64,000 nt of DNA from Aquimarina sp. MMG016 (GTDB lineage: Bacteria; Bacteroidota; Bacteroidia; Flavobacteriales; Flavobacteriaceae), in the NCBI RefSeq assembly GCF_018100805.1, contig NZ_JAGJEA010000003.1:558001-622000 (forward strand). Reading direction: 5' to 3'. Made by a program: the position numbers and the translations under genes. The notes beneath the pieces were generated by a model. It made no database searches and was not told where the DNA came from. It worked only from the letters and a program-made list of their open reading frames with translations. Positions 17,270 through 26,706 of the stretch are shown here, one piece after another (the first letter of the stretch is position 1; each line of letters starts with the position of its first letter).

Positions 17270-18643
17270 ATGATTAAACATTGGAAATATATAGGGTTTT
17301 GTTTTTTATTCTTCGGAATAGGTATAAGTACTACCTTTTCTCAAGAAATAGAACCTCAGATGCAGATCAATATTGATGATCTGGGTAATGTTTCTGATAG
17401 GTTTCAGGAAAACTTTTTTGAAGCTTTAAAACAAAAAGCAATCACTAATTATGATAAGGCGATTGAGTCCTTACAAACTTGTATAGAGATTAATCCTAAA
17501 CCTGTCATTTTATATTCAGAATTAGGTAAAAATTATTTGAAGCTTAAGCAATACAAAAAAGCAGAAGATAATTTTAAAAAGGTGGTAGAAGCTAAACCTG
17601 ATGATCGCTATATTCTAGAACTGTTGTTTGAGGTGTATTTTGCTGAGCGAAAATATCCGGAATCAATTGAAATAGTTGAAAAACTAGTTGATTACAATAC
17701 GATGTTCAAAGAACAATTGGCCAATCTCTATTTTCTAGAACAACGATATGATGATGCCCTAAATGTGTTGGATGAGTTAACAGAAGAAAGAGGTAGAGAT
17801 GCTTATCGTGATCAATTACGTAAAAGAATAACACTAAAAATTACTAATCCTACTAATCAGATAGCTAGATTAGAGAAGAAGATAGAAGAGAAACCTGATG
17901 ATGAACAAAATTATTTAAACCTGATTTATCTCTACAGTCAGGACAATCAGAAAAATAAAGCTTTTGATACAGCAAAGCGTTTGCTAAAGAAGCAACCTAA
18001 ATCAGAGTTGGTTCACTTGGCGTTGTATAAATTTTATCTGGACGATAACAAAACAGATAAGGCAGTGGAGTCAATGAAGATTGCTTTGGCCAGTAATAAA
18101 CTAGATAATGAATCTAAGTATAAAGTGATTAGTGATTTTCTGTTATTTGTAAAAGATAACCCTCAGTATGAGGCACAATTAGAAGAGATAACTAATGTGT
18201 TTTCTGAAGGTCAGAATAACAGCAAAGTTTTAACAGAACTTGGTCATTTTTATTATAAAAAAGATGATAAAGAACTGGCGCTGAATTATTATGAAAGAGG
18301 TATCAAAACCAATGCTAATGATTTTGGGCTTTTAAAAAGAATTTTATTATTACAATTAGATCTGAAACGTTACGAAAAGGCCAAAATAGGAAGTGAATTA
18401 GCATTAGAAATGTTTCCCTCTCAACCTATTTTCTATCTCGTTAATGGCGTTTCACTTGTTAATCTTAATCAGGCAGATCAAGCTGTTGAAATTCTCACCA
18501 CCGGTATAGATTACGTAATCGATGATCAGAAAATGGAAGCAGATTTTTATAAGCAGATGGGGGAGGCTTATCTAAAACTTGGAGACGAAACAAAAGCTTC
18601 AGAATATTTCGAAAGGTCTTACCAACTTCAGAAAAAATCATAA
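17270..18643 (+). CDS. Secreted TPR-repeat protein
   Basis: 457 residues. A signal peptide (about 1-25, ending TTFSQ) leads into about ten TPR units (for example PVILYSELGKNYLKLKQYKK, and AEDNFKKVVEAKPDD) covering almost the whole mature protein. The role is probably a periplasmic scaffold. It lies 19 bases after the nucleotidyltransferase gene and 6 bases before the DUF4292 lipoprotein gene, so it belongs to the envelope operon. Confidence 0.85.
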   Translation: MIKHWKYIGFCFLFFGIGISTTFSQEIEPQMQINIDDLGNVSDRFQENFFEALKQKAITNYDKAIESLQTCIEINPKPVILYSELGKNYLKLKQYKKAEDNFKKVVEAKPDDRYILELLFEVYFAERKYPESIEIVEKLVDYNTMFKEQLANLYFLEQRYDDALNVLDELTEERGRDAYRDQLRKRITLKITNPTNQIARLEKKIEEKPDDEQNYLNLIYLYSQDNQKNKAFDTAKRLLKKQPKSELVHLALYKFYLDDNKTDKAVESMKIALASNKLDNESKYKVISDFLLFVKDNPQYEAQLEEITNVFSEGQNNSKVLTELGHFYYKKDDKELALNYYERGIKTNANDFGLLKRILLLQLDLKRYEKAKIGSELALEMFPSQPIFYLVNGVSLVNLNQADQAVEILTTGIDYVIDDQKMEADFYKQMGEAYLKLGDETKASEYFERSYQLQKKS

Positions 18644-18649
18644 CAGTTA

Positions 18650-19423
18650 ATGAACAGAGTATTTTATCTATTATGTTTTTCCTTGATATTATTTAATTCT
18701 TGTAAAGGAACCAAAGCAGTTACAGCATCCGGAATCAAAAAGATGAGTGCCGAAAAAATTATCGCTAACCACTACAATAGATCTTTTAATTTTGAAACGC
18801 TTAACGCAAAAATCAAAGTAAGATATGATGATGGTAAACAATCTTTTAGTCCAAGTGTGACTTTGAGAATGCAAAAGGATAAAACCATTTGGGTAAGTGC
18901 CAAATTGCTGGGCATTACTCTTGCAAAAGCTATAATTACTCCAGAAAAAGTAAGCTACTATGAAAAGATCAATAACACTTATTTCGATGGAAACTTTGAA
19001 TTACTGAGTGATTGGTTAGGAACTGAATTGGATTATGATAAAGTGCAGCATTTACTTGTTGGACAAGCCTTGTTCAATCTTCGGGATGATAAATACAAAT
19101 CATCAGTTGCTGGTCAAAACTATCAACTTCAACCTAAAAAAGAATTAGAACTTTTCGAAAGATTATTTCTTATCAACCCCAATAGCTTTAAGATATCTGC
19201 GCAGCAGTTAAAACAACCCTTAGAAAACAGAAATTTATCGGTTAATTACCAGAGTTATCAAAAAGTAGGAAATCAGGATTTTCCAAAAGAAATCTTTATT
19301 GAAGCATTACAGGAAAACAAAAAAACCACAATTAATATAGAATACAGAACGGTTGATTACAATGCTCGGGTAAGTTTTCCGTTTAAAATACCATCAGGAT
19401 ATCAGGAGGTCACCATACAATGA
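18650..19423 (+). CDS. DUF4292-family lipoprotein
   Basis: 257 residues with lipobox LFNSC (cysteine 18). The mature part matches the DUF4292 family of Bacteroidetes as I recall it (NFETLNAKIKVRYDDGKQ, then TIWVSAKLLGITLAKAII), an LolA/LolB-like half-barrel fold that may carry lipid or lipoprotein in the periplasm. The family function is unproven. The gene overlaps the EnvC-like gene by 4 bases (ATGA), indicating coupling to the cell-wall protein. Confidence 0.85.
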   Translation: MNRVFYLLCFSLILFNSCKGTKAVTASGIKKMSAEKIIANHYNRSFNFETLNAKIKVRYDDGKQSFSPSVTLRMQKDKTIWVSAKLLGITLAKAIITPEKVSYYEKINNTYFDGNFELLSDWLGTELDYDKVQHLLVGQALFNLRDDKYKSSVAGQNYQLQPKKELELFERLFLINPNSFKISAQQLKQPLENRNLSVNYQSYQKVGNQDFPKEIFIEALQENKKTTINIEYRTVDYNARVSFPFKIPSGYQEVTIQ

Positions 19424-20649
19424 GAATACTACAATTCACATATATAATAGGTTTGCTATTGATTAGCACACCTTCCTTTTCTCAGAGTGCCAAGCAACAA
19501 CAACTTGAAGAAGAGCGTCAGCGACTTCGAGAGGAGATTGAGCAAATGAAACAGTTAAGAGCAGATAATAAGCTAAAAGAACGCTCTGTATTGGATGAAG
19601 TAGAGGCGATCAATGCTCAAATCAGTACCAGACAGAATCTTATTAAAATCACCAATCAGCAGGCTAATCTATTAACTCGGGAGATCAATGCTAATTTTAA
19701 GAAAATGGAAGCTTATCGAAAAGAGCTAAAAGTGCTAAAAGAAGATTATGCCAAAATGATTATTAAATCCTATAAAAGTAAGTCACGACAGAGTAGGATT
19801 ATGTTTTTATTGTCTTCTGCTGATTTTGCACAGGCTTATAAGCGACTTCAGTATATGAAACAATATAATGAACATCGCAAGGAGCAGGCAGATGGAATAG
19901 AAACCAGAACAAAAGAATTACAAAAACTAAATACAGATTTATCTGATCAAAAGAAAAGCAAACAAGTTTTGGTAGACGAAAATCGTGAGGCACAAGATAA
20001 ACTTCGCGAAGAAAAGATGGAGCAGCAGGCCTTAATGGCTACCATTCGCAAAAAACAAGGAACATATACCAAGCAGATCAAGCAAAAAGAAGCTCAGGCC
20101 AGTGCATTGGATAAAGCTATCGAAAAATTAATTAGAGAGGCAATCGCCAAAGCCAATAAAAAAGCTGGTAAAAAGGCAAGTAAAAAGGGTTCTGCAACGA
20201 CTTTTGCGTTAACGCCAGAAGAAACCAAACTCGCTGCTGGATTTACATCTAATAAAGGAAAATTACCTTGGCCAGTAGGAACAGGAAGATTGACCAAAAA
20301 ATTTGGGCGTCAACCGCATCCTACACTCCCTAATATACAAATTAATAGCAGCGGAGTAGAAATCGAAACCAGGAAAGGAGAAAAAGCTAGAGCTATTTTT
20401 GAAGGTGAAGTAACCGGTATACAAAAAGTAAAAGGCGCCGGAAGACTCGTAATCATTCGTCACGGAAATTATATGACTACCTACTATAATTTGGACAATA
20501 TTACGGTAAAAGAGGGGCAAAAAGTATCTACCAAACAGGCAATCGGAGAAGTAAGAACTAACCCAAAAACGGGTAGGGCAATTATGAAGTTTTTGGTCTT
20601 CAAGAATGCTAAAAAACTAAACCCACAGACTTGGATTTATAGGATGTGA
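19420..20649 (+). CDS. EnvC-like protein with degenerate M23 peptidase domain
   Basis: 409 residues: signal peptide (about 1-22), a long coiled coil (about 23-245, rich in E, K, Q), then a LytM/M23 domain (about 285-409). The M23 zinc ligands appear lost: the place of the first HxxxD motif reads SSGVEIE, and the HxH motif place reads YYNL, with only RHGNYMTTYY keeping part of the usual sequence. This matches EnvC of E. coli, an inactive M23 protein that activates amidases at division. I therefore call it an amidase activator rather than a peptidase. It ends the envelope operon. Confidence 0.87.
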   Translation: MRILQFTYIIGLLLISTPSFSQSAKQQQLEEERQRLREEIEQMKQLRADNKLKERSVLDEVEAINAQISTRQNLIKITNQQANLLTREINANFKKMEAYRKELKVLKEDYAKMIIKSYKSKSRQSRIMFLLSSADFAQAYKRLQYMKQYNEHRKEQADGIETRTKELQKLNTDLSDQKKSKQVLVDENREAQDKLREEKMEQQALMATIRKKQGTYTKQIKQKEAQASALDKAIEKLIREAIAKANKKAGKKASKKGSATTFALTPEETKLAAGFTSNKGKLPWPVGTGRLTKKFGRQPHPTLPNIQINSSGVEIETRKGEKARAIFEGEVTGIQKVKGAGRLVIIRHGNYMTTYYNLDNITVKEGQKVSTKQAIGEVRTNPKTGRAIMKFLVFKNAKKLNPQTWIYRM

Positions 20650-20668
20650 TTTTCTAATAATTATTAAA

Positions 20669-21388
20669 ATGAGTTTTAAGAATAATAGAATTGAGCTTGA
20701 AGAAAAGGGATATTCGGTTCTTACTCCAATATATAATAATTCAGAAATAGCTGATATTCTAAATGTAATTCAGAACGCTGAACAAGACAACAAATCATTT
20801 TTAAAAACCAACGATCTTTTTGCTATAAGGCAGCTTTTTAATGTCATTCCTCAAGTAAAAAATCTTCTTTTTAATAAGAACCTAATTGAATTAGTTGAAG
20901 AATCATTGGGTTCAAACAGTTTTTTAACCAAAGCAATTTATTTTGATAAACCAAAGCAATCTAATTGGTTCGTAGCATATCATCAGGATTTGAGTATCTC
21001 CGTGAATCAAAGAACAGATGTAGATAATTATACGAACTGGACATATAAAAATGGGCAATATGGAGTTCAACCTCCTTTAGAAATATTAAATAATATTGTA
21101 ACAGTAAGAGTTCATCTAGATGATACAGATAAACATAATGGAGCACTAAAAGTGATTTCTGAATCGAATAAAAACGGAGTTCTAAGAAAGGAAAATATAG
21201 ATTGGTCAAATAAAAAAGAAATCATTTGTGAAGTCAAAAAAGGAGGGGTTATGTTAATGAAACCCCTAACTTTTCATGCATCGAACCGAACAACAAATCA
21301 TAAACAACGAAGGGTGATTCATATGGAGTTCAGTAATAAAGAATTGATAAAACCTCTGGAATGGTTAGAAAGAATAGAGTTAAATTAG
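20669..21388 (+). CDS. Phytanoyl-CoA dioxygenase (PhyH) family protein
   Basis: 239 residues. The iron ligands of a non-haem Fe(II)/2-oxoglutarate oxygenase can be placed: HQD in VAYHQDLSISVNQR (about 108-110) and the distal histidine in MKPLTFHASNRTT (about 199), with a following arginine (KQRRVIHMEF) for 2-oxoglutarate. NGALKVISESNKNGVL is the usual jelly-roll strand pair. The substrate is unknown. It starts 19 bases after the EnvC-like gene, but no functional link is evident. Confidence 0.88.
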   Translation: MSFKNNRIELEEKGYSVLTPIYNNSEIADILNVIQNAEQDNKSFLKTNDLFAIRQLFNVIPQVKNLLFNKNLIELVEESLGSNSFLTKAIYFDKPKQSNWFVAYHQDLSISVNQRTDVDNYTNWTYKNGQYGVQPPLEILNNIVTVRVHLDDTDKHNGALKVISESNKNGVLRKENIDWSNKKEIICEVKKGGVMLMKPLTFHASNRTTNHKQRRVIHMEFSNKELIKPLEWLERIELN

Positions 21389-21397
21389 AAACCACTT

Positions 21398-21946
21398 ATG
21401 AATTGGAAAAAAACGCTTAAAATTTTAGGCTTTATCGTCTTAACAATAATTGTTTTTATTGCGGGATTAATAGGGTATGGATATTATCATATGAAAGGGA
21501 AGTATGCTGTTAATGAAGAAAAATATCCGCACTACATAGGAAAAATTGAATCAGATAAGGCAATAAGAACTGACGATTTTCAGCTTTGTAAAGGTGGAAG
21601 GATGTATGGGTTTTATAGTAGTGCTGCTCCAAAAATTTACAGAAAAAGTAAGTTAGAATTTAAGAAGACTATCAAAACAAGTTTTAAAGACCAGAATTAT
21701 AAAGATAATGGCTATCTAAGTTTGAGGTTCAATATGAATTGCAAAGGCAAAACAGGGAATCTAATCATAACAGAATTGAATTCGGATTTAGGGGTTACTA
21801 CCCTAAATTCTAATTTGGTAGATCAGCTGGTAAGTTTATCATTACAAGAAGAGAATTGGCAAACAGTAAGTGATACTGACGTCAATTATTATATGTATTT
21901 ATTATTCAAAATAGAAAATGGAACAATTACAGAAATACTTCCTTAG
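21398..21946 (+). CDS. Membrane-anchored protein of unknown function
   Basis: 182 residues: one N-terminal membrane anchor (about 8-29) and a periplasmic domain of about 150 residues. I see a cysteine pair (QLCKGGRMYGFY and NMNCKGKTGN) and alternating beta-like segments, but no family I recognise. It overlaps the next gene by 29 bases in another frame and follows the PhyH gene by 9 bases. Confidence 0.75.
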   Translation: MNWKKTLKILGFIVLTIIVFIAGLIGYGYYHMKGKYAVNEEKYPHYIGKIESDKAIRTDDFQLCKGGRMYGFYSSAAPKIYRKSKLEFKKTIKTSFKDQNYKDNGYLSLRFNMNCKGKTGNLIITELNSDLGVTTLNSNLVDQLVSLSLQEENWQTVSDTDVNYYMYLLFKIENGTITEILP

Positions 21947-22790
21947 CATATCAGTGCTTCTTTTGATATGCTCATGTGGAAATAGCTATAATGACCTTTC
22001 TTCATTAGAACGGAAGCAAAAATCAATGGAGTTGTTCCAAAAAGAATTTGTTAAAGACCATCACGGACCGCTACAAGGAAGCCCTGAGAGCATGACATTA
22101 CTTGATGAGATTATTGAATTGGATTCAACAAATTGTGATGCCTTACGTGAGCTTTCTGTAGCATATCTTAAAAGAGGATTGCCACATGAGTGGAAGCCAA
22201 GATTTGATAAAGCTGTAGAATGTAACCCTAAGATTTGGCAACCTTGGAGAGGATATTTGTATTTATGGTTTTATCGAGATTATAAAAAGGCTATAGCAGA
22301 TTTTGACGCTAGCGATACTTTAACACCTGATTTTATTGATGCACCGCAGGGGCATAGTGTAGATTATTGGCGGGGTGTTGCGTATCTTGGTTTAAAAGAT
22401 TATCAAAGTTCTGCTCATTATTTTAATAAGCATATAGCTAAAGTTACTGAAGACTCTAGTGAAGATTGGGTAGAACCCAATGCATTTTTGTACTTAGGTA
22501 TTGTATATTATGAGAATTCTGAAATGGAAAAATCCGAATTCTATATTGATAAAGCGCTTCAATATTATAACGGTATTTCTGCAGATAGCCATTATTATAA
22601 AGCATTATTACAAGTTTCTAAAGAAGAACATGATAAGGCGATGATTTCCATAGAAACAGCGATACAGAACTATAATGACGGATATTATTGTCAAAGAGAT
22701 TATGTTGAAGAAATTCGTCAAATTTATCCGGAACAACTGAAAGAGCTAAAAGACACGTTGTTAATACAAATTTCAGAGAAAAAGTTGTAA
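21918..22790 (+). CDS. TPR-containing lipoprotein
   Basis: 290 residues; the lipobox LLLICSC gives cysteine 20. Helical TPR-like repeats fill the rest (DCDALRELSVAYLKRGLPHE; SVDYWRGVAYLGLKDYQSSA; EPNAFLYLGIVYYENSEM). Such lipoproteins usually act as scaffolds. The start lies inside the preceding gene, and the TSUP transporter gene begins one base after its stop. Confidence 0.8.
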   Translation: MEQLQKYFLSISVLLLICSCGNSYNDLSSLERKQKSMELFQKEFVKDHHGPLQGSPESMTLLDEIIELDSTNCDALRELSVAYLKRGLPHEWKPRFDKAVECNPKIWQPWRGYLYLWFYRDYKKAIADFDASDTLTPDFIDAPQGHSVDYWRGVAYLGLKDYQSSAHYFNKHIAKVTEDSSEDWVEPNAFLYLGIVYYENSEMEKSEFYIDKALQYYNGISADSHYYKALLQVSKEEHDKAMISIETAIQNYNDGYYCQRDYVEEIRQIYPEQLKELKDTLLIQISEKKL

Positions 22791-22791
22791 A

Positions 22792-23565
22792 ATGGAAATC
22801 ATAATCATCTCCATAGTTGCTTTTTTGGTTTCAATTCTAACCTTTTTTTCCGGTTTTGGACTAGGAACGATTTTGACTCCGGTATTGATGATTTTTTTTC
22901 CGGTAGAAATTGCTATTGCGCTGACGGGTTTAGTACACTTCTTTAATAATGTATTCAAGTTGTTTTTAGTAGGTAAAAATGCTGATAAAGGAGTTTTATT
23001 ACGTTTTGGAATTCCTGCAGTGATTGCAGCGATGGCTGGCGCTTGGCTGCTGTTGCACATTCCGGATGTAAAACCACTTTTTGTCTACGAAGCTTTTGAC
23101 AGAACTTTCGAAGTATATCCTGTAAAGTTTATCATTTCTATATTGCTGATCATCTTTGCTAGTATGGATTTGATTCCATATTTTAAGAACTTGCAGTTTG
23201 GAAAGGATAAACTTCCTTTAGGTGGGGCTTTGAGTGGTTTTTTTGGTGGTCTTTCTGGTAATCAAGGAGCTTTAAGAACCGCATTCTTAATTAAAGCTGG
23301 TTTATCAAAAGAAGCTTTTATCGGTACAGCGGTGGTAGTATCTACATTTGTGGATTTTACAAGACTTAGTGTCTATGCTACAAGGATTACGACTTCTGGC
23401 TTGGGTGAAAATCTAACGTTAGTGATTTGCGCTACACTTTCAGCTATTGCCGGAGCATATCTGGGCAATATTTTACTGAAAAAAATGACTTTACAGTTTT
23501 TGCAGGCAATTGTAGCTATTATGCTAATCACGATTTCAATTGCATTGGGGGCTGGATTAATCTAA
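22792..23565 (+). CDS. TSUP family transporter (TauE/SafE-like)
   Basis: 257 residues with seven or eight membrane helices and the twofold internal similarity of TauE/SafE proteins: FFSGFGLGTILTPVLMI in the first half and SGFFGGLSGNQGALRTAFL in the second are the two conserved loops. Members export or import sulfite, sulfonates or related small anions; the substrate is not evident here. It starts one base after the TPR lipoprotein stop. Confidence 0.9.
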   Translation: MEIIIISIVAFLVSILTFFSGFGLGTILTPVLMIFFPVEIAIALTGLVHFFNNVFKLFLVGKNADKGVLLRFGIPAVIAAMAGAWLLLHIPDVKPLFVYEAFDRTFEVYPVKFIISILLIIFASMDLIPYFKNLQFGKDKLPLGGALSGFFGGLSGNQGALRTAFLIKAGLSKEAFIGTAVVVSTFVDFTRLSVYATRITTSGLGENLTLVICATLSAIAGAYLGNILLKKMTLQFLQAIVAIMLITISIALGAGLI

Positions 23566-23623
23566 AATAACCCTATTTTTACCTGAAAACAGAGGAGATT
23601 GTACTTTTCCTGTGTTGTGTAGT

Positions 23624-24289
23624 ATGAAAAGATTAAAATACATAATTGAAACTTTAATACTATTTCTGACTATTAGCTTAAATGCTCAAAAATCGGAAAT
23701 GGCAATAAATCAAAACCGAATTGCAATTGATTTTGTTACGAATGAAAAAATAGACGTTAAATTCAAAAAACAAGAATCGACAAAAAAGGAGTTGATATTG
23801 ATTGCTGAAAATAAAGAAAACGGAAAACATTCAATTTATGTTAAGAATAAAACGACTGACTCACTTCAAATATTTACTCAAGATTGGAGGTTATTTTTAA
23901 TTCAAGAGGCAAAAGATGAAAATGGAATTTGGTTACCTATTGAATATTGGGAAAGTTCTGACTGCGGTAATAGTTATGAATTTGACAAGCTTAAACCAAA
24001 AGGAATGCTAAAAACTTTGTCAGTAGCTTACAATGGTAATTTTGAGACCGAAATAAGATTTAAACTACTCAATGATAACAAAGTTTATTATTCGAACAGT
24101 TTGAGAGGCAAAATTAATAAGGAGCAATTTATTGTGCCTGATTATTTAAGTCAATTGTGGCCACTAGCTATTATGACGGATAAAATACCTGCAAGAATAA
24201 TTCATAAAGTTGTTTTTCTCGAACCAAACGGAGTAAAAGATTTTAATGACTTGTTTGAAAATTGGATTATAAAAAAAAGGAAAAACTAA
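23624..24289 (+). CDS. Secreted protein of unknown function
   Basis: 221 residues from ATG 23624 (earlier GTG and TTG codons would only add four residues). A signal peptide ends near SLNAQK (about 21). The mature part is predicted beta-rich, with Ig-like segments (HSIYVKNKTTDSLQIFTQDW) and one cysteine; no family recognised. A possible TATTTTTA promoter box is at 23574-23581. The gene ends 5 bases before the CrtI-like gene. Confidence 0.72.
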   Translation: MKRLKYIIETLILFLTISLNAQKSEMAINQNRIAIDFVTNEKIDVKFKKQESTKKELILIAENKENGKHSIYVKNKTTDSLQIFTQDWRLFLIQEAKDENGIWLPIEYWESSDCGNSYEFDKLKPKGMLKTLSVAYNGNFETEIRFKLLNDNKVYYSNSLRGKINKEQFIVPDYLSQLWPLAIMTDKIPARIIHKVVFLEPNGVKDFNDLFENWIIKKRKN

Positions 24290-24294
24290 AATGC

Positions 24295-26013
24295 ATGAAA
24301 AACGAAAACTACGCAGAAATTTCTCCAGAAACTGAATCAAATCAAAAATACGATACTATAATTATTGGCTCTGGGGCAGGAGGACTGTCTGCAGCAATTT
24401 GTTTGGCTCGTGCAGGTCAACGAGTTTTGGTTTTAGAGCAGCACGATGTTCCAGGTGGATGGTGCCATAGTTTTTATCTTAATGGATATCGTTTTACACC
24501 CGGGGTGCATTATGTAGGGCTTTTGGAAAAAGGTGAATCTACCAGTGATTTATATGAAGGATTAGGCATTGCTAATGATATGGTTTTCTTTAGAATGAAT
24601 CCTAAAGCATATGAGCATTGTTGGATCGGTGAGCAGCGTATCGATATGCCAGCTGGTTTTGACAATGTACACGAAGCACTCTCAGAACGTTTCCCGAAGG
24701 AAAAAAAGCGATTGAAAAAGTATCTGACGCTTATCAAAAATGTAACCTATCAATTACAATTAATTCCTAAGATGAAAGGGTTTTGGGATCATATTACGAT
24801 TCCGTTTCGTACTAAACATATGGGTAAATATGCTTTGTTTAGTCTTAAAAGGGTAATTAATTGGCATATTAAAGATCCGTTACTGCAAAAAGTACTCAAT
24901 ATCCAATTCGGAGATCACGGATTACCTCCGGGTAAAGCTAGTTTTCCTTTGCACGCAGCGGTTATGGGGCATTACTCCAGTGGAGGATATTACCCTATGG
25001 GTGGGGGTGGAGCTATGGTAAAGGCAATGACTAATGCTGTAAAGAAACATGGTGGTGAAGTAAGGACAAGTTGTGGAGTAAAACGTATTTTGGTAGAAGG
25101 CGATAAAAAGAAAAGCGCAATTGGTGTAGAATTGCATACCGGAGAACAGATTTTGGCAAAAAGAGTAATTTCTAATGCAGATCCCGGTAAAACGTATCTT
25201 GACCTTATCGGAAAAGAAAACATTAGTGCCAAATTGCAAAGACGCCTTGCTAAAACAACGTATTCGTGTACATCGTTAATGTTATTTGTCACTGTAGATA
25301 TGGATGTTCGAGCGGCTGGATTAGATTCAGGTAATATCTGGATGATGGATGATATGGATATGGATGATTTATATGTAAAAATGAACACCCTGGATGTAGC
25401 CGAAGGAGATACATTTCCGGGAATGTTTATTAGTTGTACTACGCTGAAAGACCCGATTGGTTTTGATGGTAGATATCATACCATAGAGGCGATCACTTAT
25501 ATAAATCACGAATCCTTCAATAAATTTAAAGATGAAAGTGATCCTCGTTCTGCGGAATATCTAGAGTTTAAAGAGCGTCTAACTCAAAAGATGATCAATA
25601 CTTTGGAAAAAGCGTTACCCGGTGTGAGTGAAAAAATTGTACAAAAAGAATTAGGCACGCCGATTACTAATGAGTATTATATAAACGCTACTAATGGTTG
25701 TGTATATGGAACTGAGAAAAGCTTCCGACAGATAGGGCCTTTTGCTTATAAAGCAGAAACCGAAATCAAAAATTTATATATGTGTGGAGCTAGTGTGCTT
25801 TCTCATGGAGTAGCAGGAGCAGGGTATTCTGGGGTGGAGACAGCTGCAAAAATTCTAAAATGCAAACAATGGGATTTATTGAAACCTGACGATACGCAGA
25901 ATATTCGAATCTATGAAGCCGAAGACTCATCTGAGTATCCCGAGTGGATGTTACAGAAAATTCAAGTCAAAAAAGATCGGCTTGCGGCTGGTGTTGGTGG
26001 GTTTGACCACTAA
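24295..26013 (+). CDS. FAD-dependent phytoene desaturase/retinol saturase-like oxidoreductase
   Basis: 572 residues from ATG 24295, preceded by AAGGAAAA. The N-terminal FAD site is YDTIIIGSGAGGLSAA with the ribose-binding glutamate in VLVLEQHDVPGG; the C-terminal FAD motif is in LYMCGASVLSHGVAGAGYSG. The layout is that of CrtI-type enzymes, and the length and the GGWCHSF motif are closer to all-trans-retinol 13,14-reductase-like members than to the carotenoid desaturases of known pathways. No carotenoid genes lie nearby, so the substrate is open. The stop overlaps the convergent thioesterase stop by 4 bases. Confidence 0.88.
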   Translation: MKNENYAEISPETESNQKYDTIIIGSGAGGLSAAICLARAGQRVLVLEQHDVPGGWCHSFYLNGYRFTPGVHYVGLLEKGESTSDLYEGLGIANDMVFFRMNPKAYEHCWIGEQRIDMPAGFDNVHEALSERFPKEKKRLKKYLTLIKNVTYQLQLIPKMKGFWDHITIPFRTKHMGKYALFSLKRVINWHIKDPLLQKVLNIQFGDHGLPPGKASFPLHAAVMGHYSSGGYYPMGGGGAMVKAMTNAVKKHGGEVRTSCGVKRILVEGDKKKSAIGVELHTGEQILAKRVISNADPGKTYLDLIGKENISAKLQRRLAKTTYSCTSLMLFVTVDMDVRAAGLDSGNIWMMDDMDMDDLYVKMNTLDVAEGDTFPGMFISCTTLKDPIGFDGRYHTIEAITYINHESFNKFKDESDPRSAEYLEFKERLTQKMINTLEKALPGVSEKIVQKELGTPITNEYYINATNGCVYGTEKSFRQIGPFAYKAETEIKNLYMCGASVLSHGVAGAGYSGVETAAKILKCKQWDLLKPDDTQNIRIYEAEDSSEYPEWMLQKIQVKKDRLAAGVGGFDH

Positions 26014-26519
26014 ACAAATAACGCTTTCAACTCGGTAGCATCTGCAGGTTTCATTCTGCCAGCAAGTACTAAACTTAATTGTTTACGACGTAGTGCGGCA
26101 TCATAACGCTCTTTTTCTAGTTCAGTTTCAGGTTTTATTGGAGGTACTGGAACAGGGTTCCCATTTTCATTCATCGCCACAAAAGTATAAATAGCTTCGT
26201 TTGCTTTCGTTTTATCACCACTCTGGCGGTCTTCTATCCAAACATCAATAAACACCTCCATAGATGATTTAAAGGCCCTGGAAACCTTTGCTTCTACGGT
26301 TACAACACTTCCTAATGGGATAGCTTTACTAAATGCCACATGATTTACAGAAGCAGTAACTACAATTCTTCTGGAGTGTCTGCCTGCAGCAATTCCTGCT
26401 GCGCGATCCATACGGGCCAATAATTCACCTCCGAAAAGGTTGTTTAAAGGATTTGTTTCACCTGTTAAGACAAGATCTGTAAGAATAGTTCTTGATTCTG
26501 AAGGAGTTCTGGCTTCCAT
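26010..26519 (-). CDS. Acyl-CoA thioesterase (hotdog fold)
   Basis: 169 residues from the ATG ending at 26519 (a longer frame from 26537 overlaps the promoter box and is rejected). The hotdog domain carries NPLNNLFGGELLARMDRAAG and TASVNHVAFSKAI, the acyl-CoA thioesterase pattern of YciA/BACH type; the asparagine-glycine-glycine region and the central helix form the active site. The C-terminal tail is charged and helical. It hydrolyses acyl-CoA esters in the cytoplasm. It is convergent with the oxidoreductase gene, overlapping by 4 bases. Confidence 0.92.
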   Translation of the reverse strand: MEARTPSESRTILTDLVLTGETNPLNNLFGGELLARMDRAAGIAAGRHSRRIVVTASVNHVAFSKAIPLGSVVTVEAKVSRAFKSSMEVFIDVWIEDRQSGDKTKANEAIYTFVAMNENGNPVPVPPIKPETELEKERYDAALRRKQLSLVLAGRMKPADATELKALFV

Positions 26520-26534
26520 AAAATAAAATTTCGG

Positions 26535-26542
26535 CAAAGATA
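26535..26542 (-). promoter_or_regulatory. Thioesterase promoter, -7 box TATCTTTG
   Basis: Perfect TAnnTTTG match on the minus strand 16 bases before the ATG at 26519; no ideal -33 TTG. Confidence 0.6.
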
Positions 26543-26706
26543 GTCGGTAATCAGTACATGAGGAAATTAGTGATGGAGTATTTGAGCAAGTGAATGTTTG
26601 ATGAATCTCTAAAATAATTAATGCGGAATTCAGTCTAAAAAGTGCTTTCGAAGTAAAATTATCTTTACAACTTAGATTTTTAGAAACTTATTTACTTGAA
26701 ACTATA

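Noticed and set aside
20263-20520. Possible active M23 endopeptidase
   Set aside because: The zinc ligands are not present in the M23 region of the gene at 19420-20649, so it is recorded as an EnvC-like activator. The minus-strand frame here is a shadow.
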